DNA of 64,000 bases from Puccinia triticina (taxonomy: Eukaryota; Basidiomycota; Pucciniomycetes; Pucciniales; Pucciniaceae), in NCBI RefSeq assembly GCF_026914185.1, contig NC_070569.1:3658001-3722000 (forward strand), read 5' to 3'. Positions 21,816 through 31,300 of the stretch are shown in pieces (position 1 is the first letter of the stretch; each line of letters starts with the position of its first letter). Both the position numbers and the translations under genes were made by a program. The notes beneath the pieces were generated by a model. That model was given only the letters and a program-made list of their open reading frames with translations. It was not told where the DNA came from and did no database searches.

Positions 21816-22329
21816 TAAGGAGCGGTAAGGATGAGATGCCGTGAAGATGGGGAAACTCGGGGCAGGGAGTGAGAGGGGACTGGTACTTTAGGTAAACCGG
21901 AACCGCCTCGACAATTGAGCTTGGTCCTTCTGACTCAAGTCAATCTCCCCTGAGTTCTCCCCCGGTCTGGCCTGGCTTCACACAGGGGGAAGGAGGGGTC
22001 AGCTGTGGATGGGTGGGAATGGAGGCGGCGGAGTGGATTGGCCTGCTCACCGGTCGCGGATCGATTTTTTTGGTTCGGCGGGTGGCTGGCTGGCGGGCTG
22101 GCTGGCTGGATTGTGGGTGGGTCCGGTCGGGCGGGGAGGGGGAATTGGGTCAGGGGGCATTTTCGCTGGAGGGGGGGGAGGGGATTGGGAGGGAGGGAGT
22201 AGGAAGAAGGTGGAAGGATGCAAAGGTTTGGAAGGGCATACAGGTCCGGTGGCTGAAGTCAACAAAGTTGTTTGGTCAATATTCAGGCTACCGGACCTGC
22301 AAGCTTTCCTGGCCTTGCTGTAACCTCAT
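21816..22329. other. G-rich spacer, possible G-quadruplex tract
   Basis: Non-coding. 22000-22210 is strongly G-biased on the plus strand, with GGCTGGCTGG repeats and runs such as GGGCGGGGAGGGGG and GGGGGGGGAGGGG separated by short loops. Long open frames here come from composition and show no protein features. Confidence 0.5.
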
Positions 22330-22795
22330 CAACCAGGAGGGATTCCTTCCGGTCGCCCGGGCTGTATCTCGGCGACCAGAAGGAAAAAATCCTCCCGGTT
22401 GCAGAGGTTAAACAACCTCGGCGACCAGAAGGAGATTTTCCTGGTCACAAAGGTTAGAAAACCTTGGCGACCAAGATGAAATCATCCTGGCCGCAGAGGT
22501 TAAATAACTTCAGTGCGCGACCAGCAGGTAACCTCCAGGTCGCAGAGGTTACCTTGGCGGGTTACCTTGGCGACCAGAAAGCAACCTCCTGGTCGCCGAA
22601 GTAACCTCGGCAACCAGAAGACAATCTTGTAGTTTCTGAAGTTCCCTTGGCGACCAGAAGGAAACCTCCTGGTCGCCAAGGCTACCTCGGCGAACAGAAG
22701 GAAACCTCCTGGTCGCAGAGGTCAGGCCCTTCTGGTTGTATGCCGAGGTCATCCCTCTTTGACCAAAAGGGGTCCCTTCCGGTCGCCGAGGTGAG
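22330..22795. repeat. Hairpin minisatellite, GGCGACCAGAAGG units
   Basis: About eight or nine diverged units, each with GGCGACCAGAAGG followed within about 10 bases by CCTGGTCGCC (or close variants). Each unit is therefore a self-complementary hairpin of roughly 39 bp, linked by AGGTTA-type joints. The best units are near 22570-22610 and 22650-22690. No coding. Confidence 0.75.
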
Positions 22796-22799
22796 TTTC

Positions 22800-22875
22800 A
22801 AGGGGCGGGTATCCGCGGGTACCCGCCCAGGCCATTGAAGCCAGCGGGTACCTGGGTGCAAAAGTGCCATCTCTA
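22800..22875. repeat. GGGTACCC-rich right end of a hAT-like MITE
   Basis: Contains GGGTATCCGCGGGTACCCGCCC and ends TGCCATCTCTA at 22875, matching the right end (GGCCATCTCTA) of the intact element at 29448-30225. The matching left end was not found, so the copy is truncated or diverged. Confidence 0.5.
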
Positions 22876-22989
22876 CCAAAATCTTAAACGCAGCTTATAA
22901 ACTATCAATTATCCAGATGTTGTTCCAGTTGTGGATTAGTTCAAGCATTGTTCATTATTTCTTACACTACTTTTGCCAAAAACATTCGG

Positions 22990-23684
22990 CACAGTTCCAG
23001 AAAAAGGGTACAATATGGCACCCCCTGGAGAGTGCAACAAAATCACTCCTGGTGTTAACTGTGTATGTTGGAGGTAAATAACATACAATATCCGGGTGGC
23101 CAATGCTGATCAATGCCTCAAGTAGTGGATAGTTAGTCCTGTTTACCTCTTTTGAATTGTTTGTTTTAGTATCAATTGAGATTACATTATCTTTACCTTC
23201 CATCCAGGACCATCACCAAGATTTCCCAATCCAATCATCAATGGCCAAGGACTACTTGGCTTGCTCAGCCTCCTTGGCAAGTTTTGAGCAGTTTTTCTCA
23301 GCTGCAGCCTACATTTGTGAACGTGACCATGGGAGTCTTTCTCCCAGAACCATTGAGAGATCTGTAATTTCTCACCAATTGTTACATCAGGGATATAAGG
23401 CCAATTGAAAGTTTGAGGAGGCACAGGTGTTTATCACCACAGAATATGAAGAACATGAGCACAAGAAAAATCAGCACAGAAAGCCTATTCCAACATCTAG
23501 TAATTCTGACCAACCATCACTGAGCAAGTAGTAATATTTCTTTTTCTTTCTTCCCTTTGTATCTATTTTCCTTACACTATCCCCCCCCCCCCCCTTCAGC
23601 CCCAAAAACCACATGTAAATGTTGTCCAGTATGATTTTATTTCCAAAAAACATGATTGGCAAAAAGAAACTCTCCAACAGATAC
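22990..23684. other. Unassigned DNA with an orphan TIR and a poly-C run
   Basis: 23006-23050 holds an inverted-orientation end (ATGGCACCCCCTGGAGAGTG, then CACTCCTGG) related to the right TIR of the 585-3712 element. Its partner was not found. A C14-15 run is at 23581-23594. Short frames here have no supporting features. Confidence 0.45.
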
Positions 23685-23837
23685 TGGAGGACTTCCTGTT
23701 GCCTAAAGGGCTTGATTTAGAGGGGTCCGCTAAACCTTTTTTTCTGGTAAAAACTTGATCTCAATCAAATTTCACCAGCCAGTAAATTATAGCCTGTCCC
23801 TCTAGATTAAGCATTTTAGCCAACAGGAAGTCCTCCA
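23685..23837. repeat. Small inverted-repeat element, TGGAGGACTTCCTGT family, copy 2
   Basis: Perfect 15-bp ends (23685-23699 and 23823-23837). The inner arms continue to pair imperfectly for about 60 bp each (for example GGGCTTGATTTAGAGGGG against CCCTCTAGATTAAGCAT). It is related to the copy at 1646-1785. A fold-back MITE. Confidence 0.7.
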
Positions 23838-24385
23838 ATGTAACAGTAATGCCTAAATTGCTTGATGCAATACAGTCATTTGAGAAATGGAGTGTTGGTG
23901 ATACCAATACATTGCAGCAGTAGTGCATCAACACAGCAATGTGCTACACATATCTCCAAAATATGTTGTGGTGATTTATAATGATAAGTGTGATAGAATT
24001 TCCACTTGGCAATAGCGTGTGTGGGAATGCACAAGCGTCTGAGCTCAGAGTGCATTTGGTGACATAAGTAATGAGGATGATGTCAGAAAAGCTTACACAA
24101 AGTCACACGCATGGAAAGCACAGATTGGAAAATATGCGGATTGCGGACCACCGAGTTTGGATTGGGTGGCGGATTGGAGCAGAGGGAGAGAGCTGGACTA
24201 TGGCAGACCAAACATTTGGACTGATAGCAGCAGCGCGTCAGCGGCCAAGCCAGGGCAGCTGAAGCGGGTGGAACTGGGGCGGAGGCGCTGGTGAGAGGCT
24301 GACTGATGGGGGCTAGGCAGAGGAGGTGAGATGTCAAGTGTTGAAGAGGAGCAGAGCTTGGTAATTTGATGGGTGGTGTGGTGTG

Positions 24386-25534
24386 CGGGGCCTGTGCCTA
24401 TGCCAAAAGCGTTAGTGCAGCAGTGTTGGTATTGTCCAGTTACATACAAACTAAAGTCATTACAGGAGGAGGATGTGTATAGTCTACAGAAAGGTATTTC
24501 AGGTAGCAAGGGTAGTATTACATGGGGGGGTGACAGAAGAGTAATTATGTAGGAGGGAGGAAGGAAGATGTGAGGAGAGACTTTGACCCCCAACATCTGG
24601 GATGGAAGGAGTTAGCAACGGATCAGGCAGCTGTGTGCAGGGTGCATGGAAGAGGAGGTAAGGTGGCTTGGTTGCATAGCAACACAATGCATGCAAATTC
24701 TGTGGAGCTGAGTGTTGCGTGCAGCATAAATCCCTCATTGTTTGTATGTTTGGTGCAGCATATGCAGGTAGATCAGATGTACAAGGAGCATCTCTTGCAG
24801 CATAAATACCTTGTTGTTTGTACAGTTAGTACAACATATGCAGGTAGATAAGATGTACAGGGAGAGTCTCCTGCAGCATAAATCCCTCATTGTTTGTACA
24901 TGCATGATGCAGCGCAGTACATGCATGAAAGTGCTGTGCAGTTGAGATTCCCTGCAGCAATAATACCTCACAAGGAGCTCCCCTGGAGCAAAAATCCCTC
25001 ATTCTTCAATATATAAGGAGGCCTTTTCCCCCCTCAGCAGATCTTTTTCCCCATCAGCCTACAGAGGTTTGGTCACAATTGGTTAGTTAGTTTAGTTAAG
25101 ATCAGCCTTTGGAGTTTTGGTCACATATGATAGTTTAGTCAGTATTGTGGTCATTAGTGGTAGTAGTGGTTAGTCTAAAGTAGTGCAGAAGCGGAGTAGT
25201 GGTATTAGTGCGTTAGAAGTAGTAGAATTATACCCACTCAATTATATTGCCCAAACGTGCAGAAGTTTGAAACAGATTTAATAGCTTATTCAATCAAGTG
25301 ATCTAGGTCTGATAGAGATTACTATGTAAAAGTAAGATCTATCTTGGAATCAGCCACATCTTTATAAATATTTATTACAAGAATCTTAGTTATTTGCATA
25401 GTACTATTAGAGGGGCAGGTCTTTCAAACCACCCGTAAGTTGTAATAGCTTTTCAACCTACTAGCAATTTATTTTCCCCTCAGCGGATATTCCACCAAAT
25501 TATATTTAGTGTCCCACAAGAGTCCCTACAGCAG
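24386..25534 (+). repeat. Nested LTR-like insertion with upstream tandem repeats
   Basis: Interrupts the Gypsy1-type LTR. Three to four diverged units of about 100 bp (GCAGCATAAATCCCTCATTG, then CATATGCAGGTAGAT) lie at 24720-24990. A TATA box (ATATATAAGG near 25010) and a C-rich CCCCCCTCAGC leader follow. The same ATCCCTCA...TATATAAGGAG...CCCCC arrangement occurs at 59050-59100, so this is probably a solo LTR of the family carrying the gag at 60008. Boundaries are approximate. Confidence 0.5.
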
Positions 25535-25693
25535 GAGTTGGGCGGAGATGGAGGACTAGTGCGGGAAAGTGCCAAATTGTATGATCAGGTGGGGATGGAG
25601 ACGGATGTGTGTTGAGGGAAGGAAGGGGGTGGAGGGCTCACAGTTTCTCTTCTCTTTTCCATTTCATCATCTTACTGACTACTAATCATTTTT

Positions 25694-26681
25694 GGTGTTC
25701 AAAATTGATTTTCAAACCACTTTCTACATAAAATCATAAGATCTACATGTCCAAACGTTTGATGGGGTGAAAGTTGAGGGTTCTCTTCATTTCAAGCACC
25801 TCTCAAAACTTTGATAAATCTTATGATATTATGTAAAATGATATTCAAAAATTGAAAAATTTGGAACAACTAAAGTAATATTTATTACTTGTTAGATTGT
25901 AGTTACAAGGGAGTCTGCAATAGTGAAAAATATCAAAGCTAGATAAAAAGGGCTATATACCTAAAGGCAAGTCGAGTGTTGCCTTATGGACTGATCTAGA
26001 AGCAGTTGGTTGTCACGGGTTTTGCACTCGCGCTGTAGGCGGTTCTTTGTCTAGCGGTTAAGAGCGCTAATCTATTGGCCACAACTCCTTGTTAGCTTTG
26101 CTATTGTTTCTCTGCTATCTTCTTGTACTTGCGTACTTACAGATCTCGCCGCTTTTATCTTAGGATCTTTTGCTTGTTCTGTTGGAATGAGTCCGCTGTT
26201 TCTTGAGCTGCAATGCAAACATAGTTTGTCATTGTTAGCTCGGTTTTCTTTGCTTTTCTTTCTTTTCTCTGTGGAGACTGGGCTGCTCTGGGACTTACAG
26301 GAGTCTTGCGCTTCTGTGATTCTGCTGAGCAGATCGTCTCTGGTCTTGGATCCAAGTTGCTCCGCTAAGGTTCTATTTTCAGAATAAGATTCAATCAGCC
26401 TGATGGTCTGTTTGAATCTTCCCTTACAACGGTCTGGAGCCTGTCTGTGCTTTTGGTCTTGCTTGGGCCGGTGTGGTTCTTTCTTTGGCTGGGGCTGTTT
26501 GTGTTCGACGTGGCAATACACATTAGCTTTCTGACCTGTTAGGGCTGTGGGTCTGGGCTCAGTAAAAAGGGGCTTACCTTTATCTCTGGCTGGGTCTGTT
26601 TTGGGTTCTAGTCGCGCTAGCTTCCTGGCTGGTTGCTGCGGACTTGGGCTTGTATTCCTACGAAAATCAATTTTGAACACC
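25694..26681. mobile_element. TIR element, GGTGTTCAAAATTGATTTTC ends
   Basis: Perfect 20-bp inverted ends at 25694-25713 and 26662-26681, inserted in the degraded LTR. The ends match those of the small element at 826-1002 at most positions. A minus-strand frame 26680-26072 (about 200 codons, Lys/Arg/Gln/Ser-rich, no motif) fills the right half. It starts at GTG within the TIR and looks incidental. No transposase recognised. Confidence 0.6.
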
Positions 26682-26945
26682 CTAATTGTACTTTGTACTT
26701 ACACTTACGGATGTACTAGACTCTTAGAAGAGTTTTATGTGACCCTGATTTTGCTTACTTGCTTCATTGCTACTGTGTACTTTGTCCTTGTGCATTGCGG
26801 GGCTTCACCACTTGTAGATTATTACGCTATATATCAGGGTCATTTTGAAGCGCTGAAGGCTAGCGGAAGATAGCAGTGTGGAGCTAAGAAATCAATGATC
26901 ACTCAAGCCCGGATAATCATTCTTGAAGAAGGCGGAATCAGGTAT

Positions 26946-29447
26946 TTCTACACCCTACCCAAACTTTATTTCTACAATGTGTATTGATTACAATACACTG
27001 TACCATCCATCACAATTATTGTAATTGTTTCAGCATTTCAAGCAGTACCGGCCCTTCAAAGTTTTTTTGAAGTGAAACCTTAAAAGTGTGTCTGTGGTGT
27101 ACAGGCATTTAGAAAAGATGCACCAAGCCTCAACATATCAATCTTGGCCAAGAAGACCCCACTAACCTCATTGACAATAAAAATTGCTCTTGGATTGATA
27201 GAACCTGCTCACCTCATTGGCTTGGCTTTACATAACTAGCTCACCTCATGGGCAAATACAATTGATCTTGGCCCAAAAACATAGACATGTGAAGCTGTTA
27301 ATATTAGATAAGAGAAAAGGGCTTGGAATCTTTGATGATGTACTGCTGGAGATACCAGGGGGGAATCCGTGGCACTTCCCACAGAGTGCCATACCATAAT
27401 TTTTTTCAGTAACTTCTTGTGAAGTCAACTGCTTGTGCATCTGTAAATAATGCCTGAAGGATTGTTTATCTGATGTTGAATTCATAGTGATGTCTTGTCT
27501 AACTAATGTATCAGCAACTAGGAAATTACATGTTAAAATTTGATTGCGGTAATTAAACCAACCAAACTACTGGAAGGTAGGGAAGGAAAGGTAAAATGTA
27601 TTATTCATTGTACATCAACAGAAAAGACAATTTATTTCATGATCCAAACAGCTGTTAATCTGAGCCAACAGTCATTTTGCAAGGATGTAATTTAGTCTTG
27701 ACAGAAGCCTTTACTGAAACCACAATCACAGAATTCATTTGCAATAAATTTCATCTGTCATTTGTGGCATCGTTAGATCATCTAATCAGTGTCTGTCAAG
27801 ATAATGACATTCACAGACTGCAAAGACCAATTTCCAACCGGTTTTGCCAAAATCCTAAAATATGTAGACATTAAGCAAGACCTGTACACCAATGATTTGG
27901 AAGTGTTGATTAATAGTTTATTCGTAAAGATCTGTAGATTTTACCCTTTGGGAAATCAAGATGGGGATACAACCTACCACAATCCATCCCTTCAAATCAT
28001 TATCCTTAATAGTTCAGTTTTGGAGTGTGAGATATGAAATTGGATATCTGAGCCTAAGGGAATAGCTAAATCAGGTCTGAGCCAACCACACATACTTTAT
28101 GTGACTATTGATCTCATTCACAAAAACGTGTGAGTTTTATGGTTTTTTGATGAGCATCATGCACCATACAGGCAGCACTCCCATGCACCAAATGGGAATA
28201 TAAGCATACTGCAGCTTCAATTTACACTTTCTGAGCATCATTCTTAGAGTTGAAATGCACCATCTGCTTTGTTTGTTACATTTCTGCAACAATTAGAAAA
28301 CTTGTGAATAGTTTCTCCTGCTGTCAGCCCACATTTTAACTTGCATTGAGGGATGGTGTAGACCACAGAAGCAAGTAAATCCTTCTCACTGGGTTTAGCA
28401 CACATTCATATGATCTGTGAATTGTGTTTGATTACTCAGTCTGAAAAAGAGACCACAGATCCATTGAATCAAGTGGGGAAGTTGTGGGGCCAATAATGAA
28501 AGAACCATAAGAAGTTGACATTGTGAATGAGGCTAGGGAGGTGTTTTCTACTGTGAATGATGTGGTTCATGTTGTGGTATGGTGTGAAGCTTTAGTTGGT
28601 CTGATTGGGTAGACAAAGAGGAGAATCCCCTTTTTGAGGAGTTCTGTTGCATGGTTTTTATGGAATTCATGCCTACCCTTTTATTCTGTCTTTGGCCAAG
28701 ACACCTAATTCTGGATAACTTTAGATCTTCAATGTGAGAAAGATAGACAATTCCGAGTTCCTAGATGAGAAGTGATCATCTGAAAAATAATCAAGCCCTG
28801 AAAGTTCCTGAACAAAATTTAAGCTGAGATAAAGCTTTTGTATCACGTCTTCAAAGATGTGGCATGATTCATTTTCAAACCATCTGTACTATCTCCATTT
28901 TTTTAGCATAAATTTGTGATCTGGGGGGCTTGATGAGCTGCCAATTAGGTATATGTGGATTAGTTTTCACATCATGGACAGTTACTGCACCCTCCTGGAA
29001 AAAAAGAGCAATGTACTGGAGGCAAAGAAGCAGGGAAGTACATCGGCAAGGGTAACACGAGTTCAATTGACTCATTGTCTCAGATTAGGTCTTCTTGGAA
29101 CCTTGTGGGAAGCTATTTTTCCTCTACGAGCAGCACCCCCCCCCCCCCCCCCCCCCCCTGCCAGCACCATTCAAGGACACAGTGGAATAACTTCACTGTT
29201 GGTCTGGGAGGAGAGGAGATCTGTCGCATCTTGTTCCTCAATATCTCTATCTCATTATTTACCAGTTAGTTGGGGTCATTTGTACATTTGCTGGATATTG
29301 CTCTGATTGTACTCACAATATGCTTCTTGGTAAGCAAAACATGGGTCCGCAAAATCCAACAGAATTCGCGGTTGAAGGTGGAATGCTTCTCATGATGTGC
29401 CAAGAAACACATTCTATGTGGTGAGAAAACAGGTAATGGTGGTAGAT
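26946..29447. other. Gene-poor stretch with an orphan hAT-like end
   Basis: AT-rich DNA with no spliced gene I can support. 27357-27405 (CAGGGGGGAATCCGTGGCAC, then AGTGCCATACCATAATTTTT) is a left-type end related to the 585-3712 element. Its right partner was not found. A long poly-C run (about 26 C) is at 29131-29157. Short frames, such as 28953-29306, merely span the homopolymer. Confidence 0.45.
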
Positions 29448-30225
29448 TAGAGATGGCCAGTGGGTACCCGTTTGGCAGTACCCGGCACCCGTTGGCGGGT
29501 ACCCGCCACTGCCCTTTGAGTACCCGTCCGCAGGTGCCGTGTACGGGTCCGGGTATGCAATTTGGGCCGGAAAATCACCGGGTACCCGGGTACCAAACAG
29601 GTACCCGCCAATGTCAGCAGTGGATGGCCGGCCATTGAGTGGGGTACACACTTTGCTTGATGACCGGACATCAAGCGGAGTACACGCCCCGCTTGATGAC
29701 CGGACATCAAGCGGAGTACACGCCCCGCTTGATGACCGGATATCAAGTGGGATACACATCTCACTCGATGACCATTGACCGGTCACCGAGTACACACCCC
29801 GCTTGATGAACGGTCATCGAGTGGAGTACACACCCTGATTGATGACCGGCCATTGTTGAGCGGAGTACACACCTCCACATCCCACGCAATGACCGGACAT
29901 CAAGTGGGGTGATCACAATGGCCGGCCACTGAGCGGGGTGTGTACTCTGCTTGATGACCGGCCTACACCCCCACTCGATCGCCGGTCATCGGGTTGAGTG
30001 CGCATCCCACTCAATGGCCGGTCATCAAGTGGGATGCGCACCCTGCTCAATGTGCGGTCATCAAGAGGGGTGTGTACATACCCCACTCGATTGGTCACCA
30101 GTGCGGTACCCGCGGTACCCGCCTCAAGTACCGCCGGTACTCGTTGGCGGGTGCCGTGTCCGGGTCCGGGTGTCCAAAATTGGAGAAATTCACAGCAAGT
30201 ACCCGGACCCGTTTGGCCATCTCTA
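29448..30225. mobile_element. hAT MITE with perfect 8-bp target duplication
   Basis: The ends are TAGAGATGGCCA at 29448 and TGGCCATCTCTA at 30225. The flanking 8 bases TGGTAGAT are identical on both sides (29440-29447, 30226-30233). This is the hAT-type target duplication. The outer zones are packed with GGGTACCCG and CGGGTACC motifs. The centre is a hairpin minisatellite (29630-30095). No protein of its own. Confidence 0.9.
29630..30095. repeat. 36-bp hairpin minisatellite inside the hAT MITE
   Basis: The unit is GATGACCGGACATCAAGCGG plus AGTACACGCCCCGCTT, 36 bp. It is precise at 29658-29730 and progressively diverged to about 30095. CATCAAGCGGAG and CCCCGCTTGATG pair within and between units. 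In one frame it reads as a 12-residue repeat (LDDRTSSGVHAP), a consequence of the 36-bp period and no sign of a gene. Confidence 0.75.
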
Positions 30226-30233
30226 TGGTAGAT

Positions 30234-30749
30234 TGCTCAAGTCCTGATCTCCGTACCACACGGAGACCCCGAGAGATTTGTCACACAGCTCACTCTCTTC
30301 CACCAACACATCCAACACAGCCCTCATTCCTGTGGGAAAATTGTGTGCTTCTTTGTTGGTCTTTTTTGACCACATGGCACATGATTAATTCACTGCATGA
30401 ATGCAATTGGAGTTTATCCCTTCTCAGTTTCCCCCCCTGAGGAGCTACAGAAGACACCCCCGGGTGTGCCATATTGCAAAGCAGGATTTTCAATGCATTG
30501 GACTTGCAGGTGGGGACAGTGAATAATTGGGTCATGAGAATAGGTCCATAAGTATCTGCACATGAACAGGGTAATGCAGAGGTTGAGCACCAGGAAAAAA
30601 AAGTAGTCACTTGATGGCAAGTGACATGACACAGCTTTGTTTTCAGCTCCAACACTGCTCCAATGCTGCTCCTCTCCACCAGCACATCTGGGGCTCACAT
30701 GATAGGTGTCAGGATCAAAGCACTCAATGTGAAAAAACCAGATGATGCT
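30234..30749. other. Unassigned spacer
   Basis: No motif, splice-supported gene or element end was recognised. Frames on both strands here are short and of ordinary composition. Confidence 0.35.
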
Positions 30750-31300
30750 CATCTTTGGCCCTGGCCCAGCTGATGCTCAGCTTTTACCCTGGCTCAGCTG
30801 ATGCTCAGTTTTTCCCCTGGCCCAGCTGATGCTCAGCTTTGGAACTGGCCACCTGATTATTGATGCTCAGCCTTGTCCATGGCTCAGCTGATGCTCAGCT
30901 TTGGCCCTAGCCTAGCTGATTTTCAGCTCTGGTCCTGTCCAAGCTGATTCCCATCTTTTTTACCTGGCCTGGCTCAGCTGATACTCAGCAAGCTGAGCAT
31001 CAGCTGGCCAGCTAGCCTAGGACTGGGCCAAAGCTGAGCATCAGCTGGGACAGGGCTAGGAGAAGGCTGAGCAAGGACTGGTACAAAGCTGAGAATCAGC
31101 TGCGCCAGGACTAGTACAAAGCTGAGCATCACCTGAGAAAGGAATGGTCAAATGGCTTTATTCCAATTCTGAGAGGAAGCTGCGTGAAAAAGCTGAGTAT
31201 GAGCTGGGCAGAAAAGCTGAGTATGAGCTGGGTGGCAAAGCTGAGTATCAGCCGGACAGAACTGAGGATCAGTTGGGCTCATCAAAAACTGAACAGGACC
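30750..31300. repeat. Palindromic satellite: inverted arrays of AGCTGATGCTCAGCTTTGG
   Basis: Left of about 30988, units of about 28 bp (AGCTGATGCTCAGCTTTGG plus CCCTGGCCC) repeat in one orientation. Right of it the same units appear inverted (CCAAAGCTGAGCATCAGCTGG). The turn is at CTGATACTCAGCAAGCTGAGCATCAG (30978-31003). The result is a roughly 550-bp imperfect palindrome built of tandem repeats. Each unit is itself partly self-complementary (AGCTGA/TCAGCT). Confidence 0.8.

Larger units (their letters stand above)
23967..26945 (+). mobile_element. Degraded LTR related to Gypsy1, split by two insertions
   Basis: Three blocks align in order with the Gypsy1 LTR read in element orientation. 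23967-24385 starts TGTGGTGATTTATA and includes GTGACATAAG and GTCAGAAAAGCTTAC. About 25535-25690 includes GGACTAGTGCGGGAAAGTG. 26683-26945 includes AGATTATTACGCTATA, GCGCTGAAGGCTAGCGGA and TTCTTGAAGAAGGCGG. The gaps are filled by another LTR-like insertion (about 24386-25534) and a TIR element (25694-26681). No internal coding region adjoins, so it behaves as a solo LTR. It lies in the opposite orientation to Gypsy1 and is much more diverged. Confidence 0.75.

Noticed and set aside
22330..22795. CRISPR-like array
   Set aside because: Units are diverged, spacing is irregular, there are no unique spacers and no cas genes, and the genome is eukaryotic.
26030..26100. tRNA-like A box (TAGCGGTTAAGAGCG)
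   Set aside because: No B box, no acceptor-stem pairing and no cloverleaf could be drawn; it lies inside a TIR element.
26072..26680. Minus-strand 200-codon frame
   Set aside because: Starts at GTG inside the terminal repeat, is low-complexity Lys/Gln/Ser-rich and has no motif; treated as incidental.
28953..29306. Plus-strand frame with a Pro run
   Set aside because: The Pro run is only a poly-C homopolymer; nothing else supports a gene.
29630..30095. Protein with 12-residue repeats (LDDRTSSGVHAP)
   Set aside because: The frame follows from a 36-bp period; it breaks outside the array and several frames are open on both strands.
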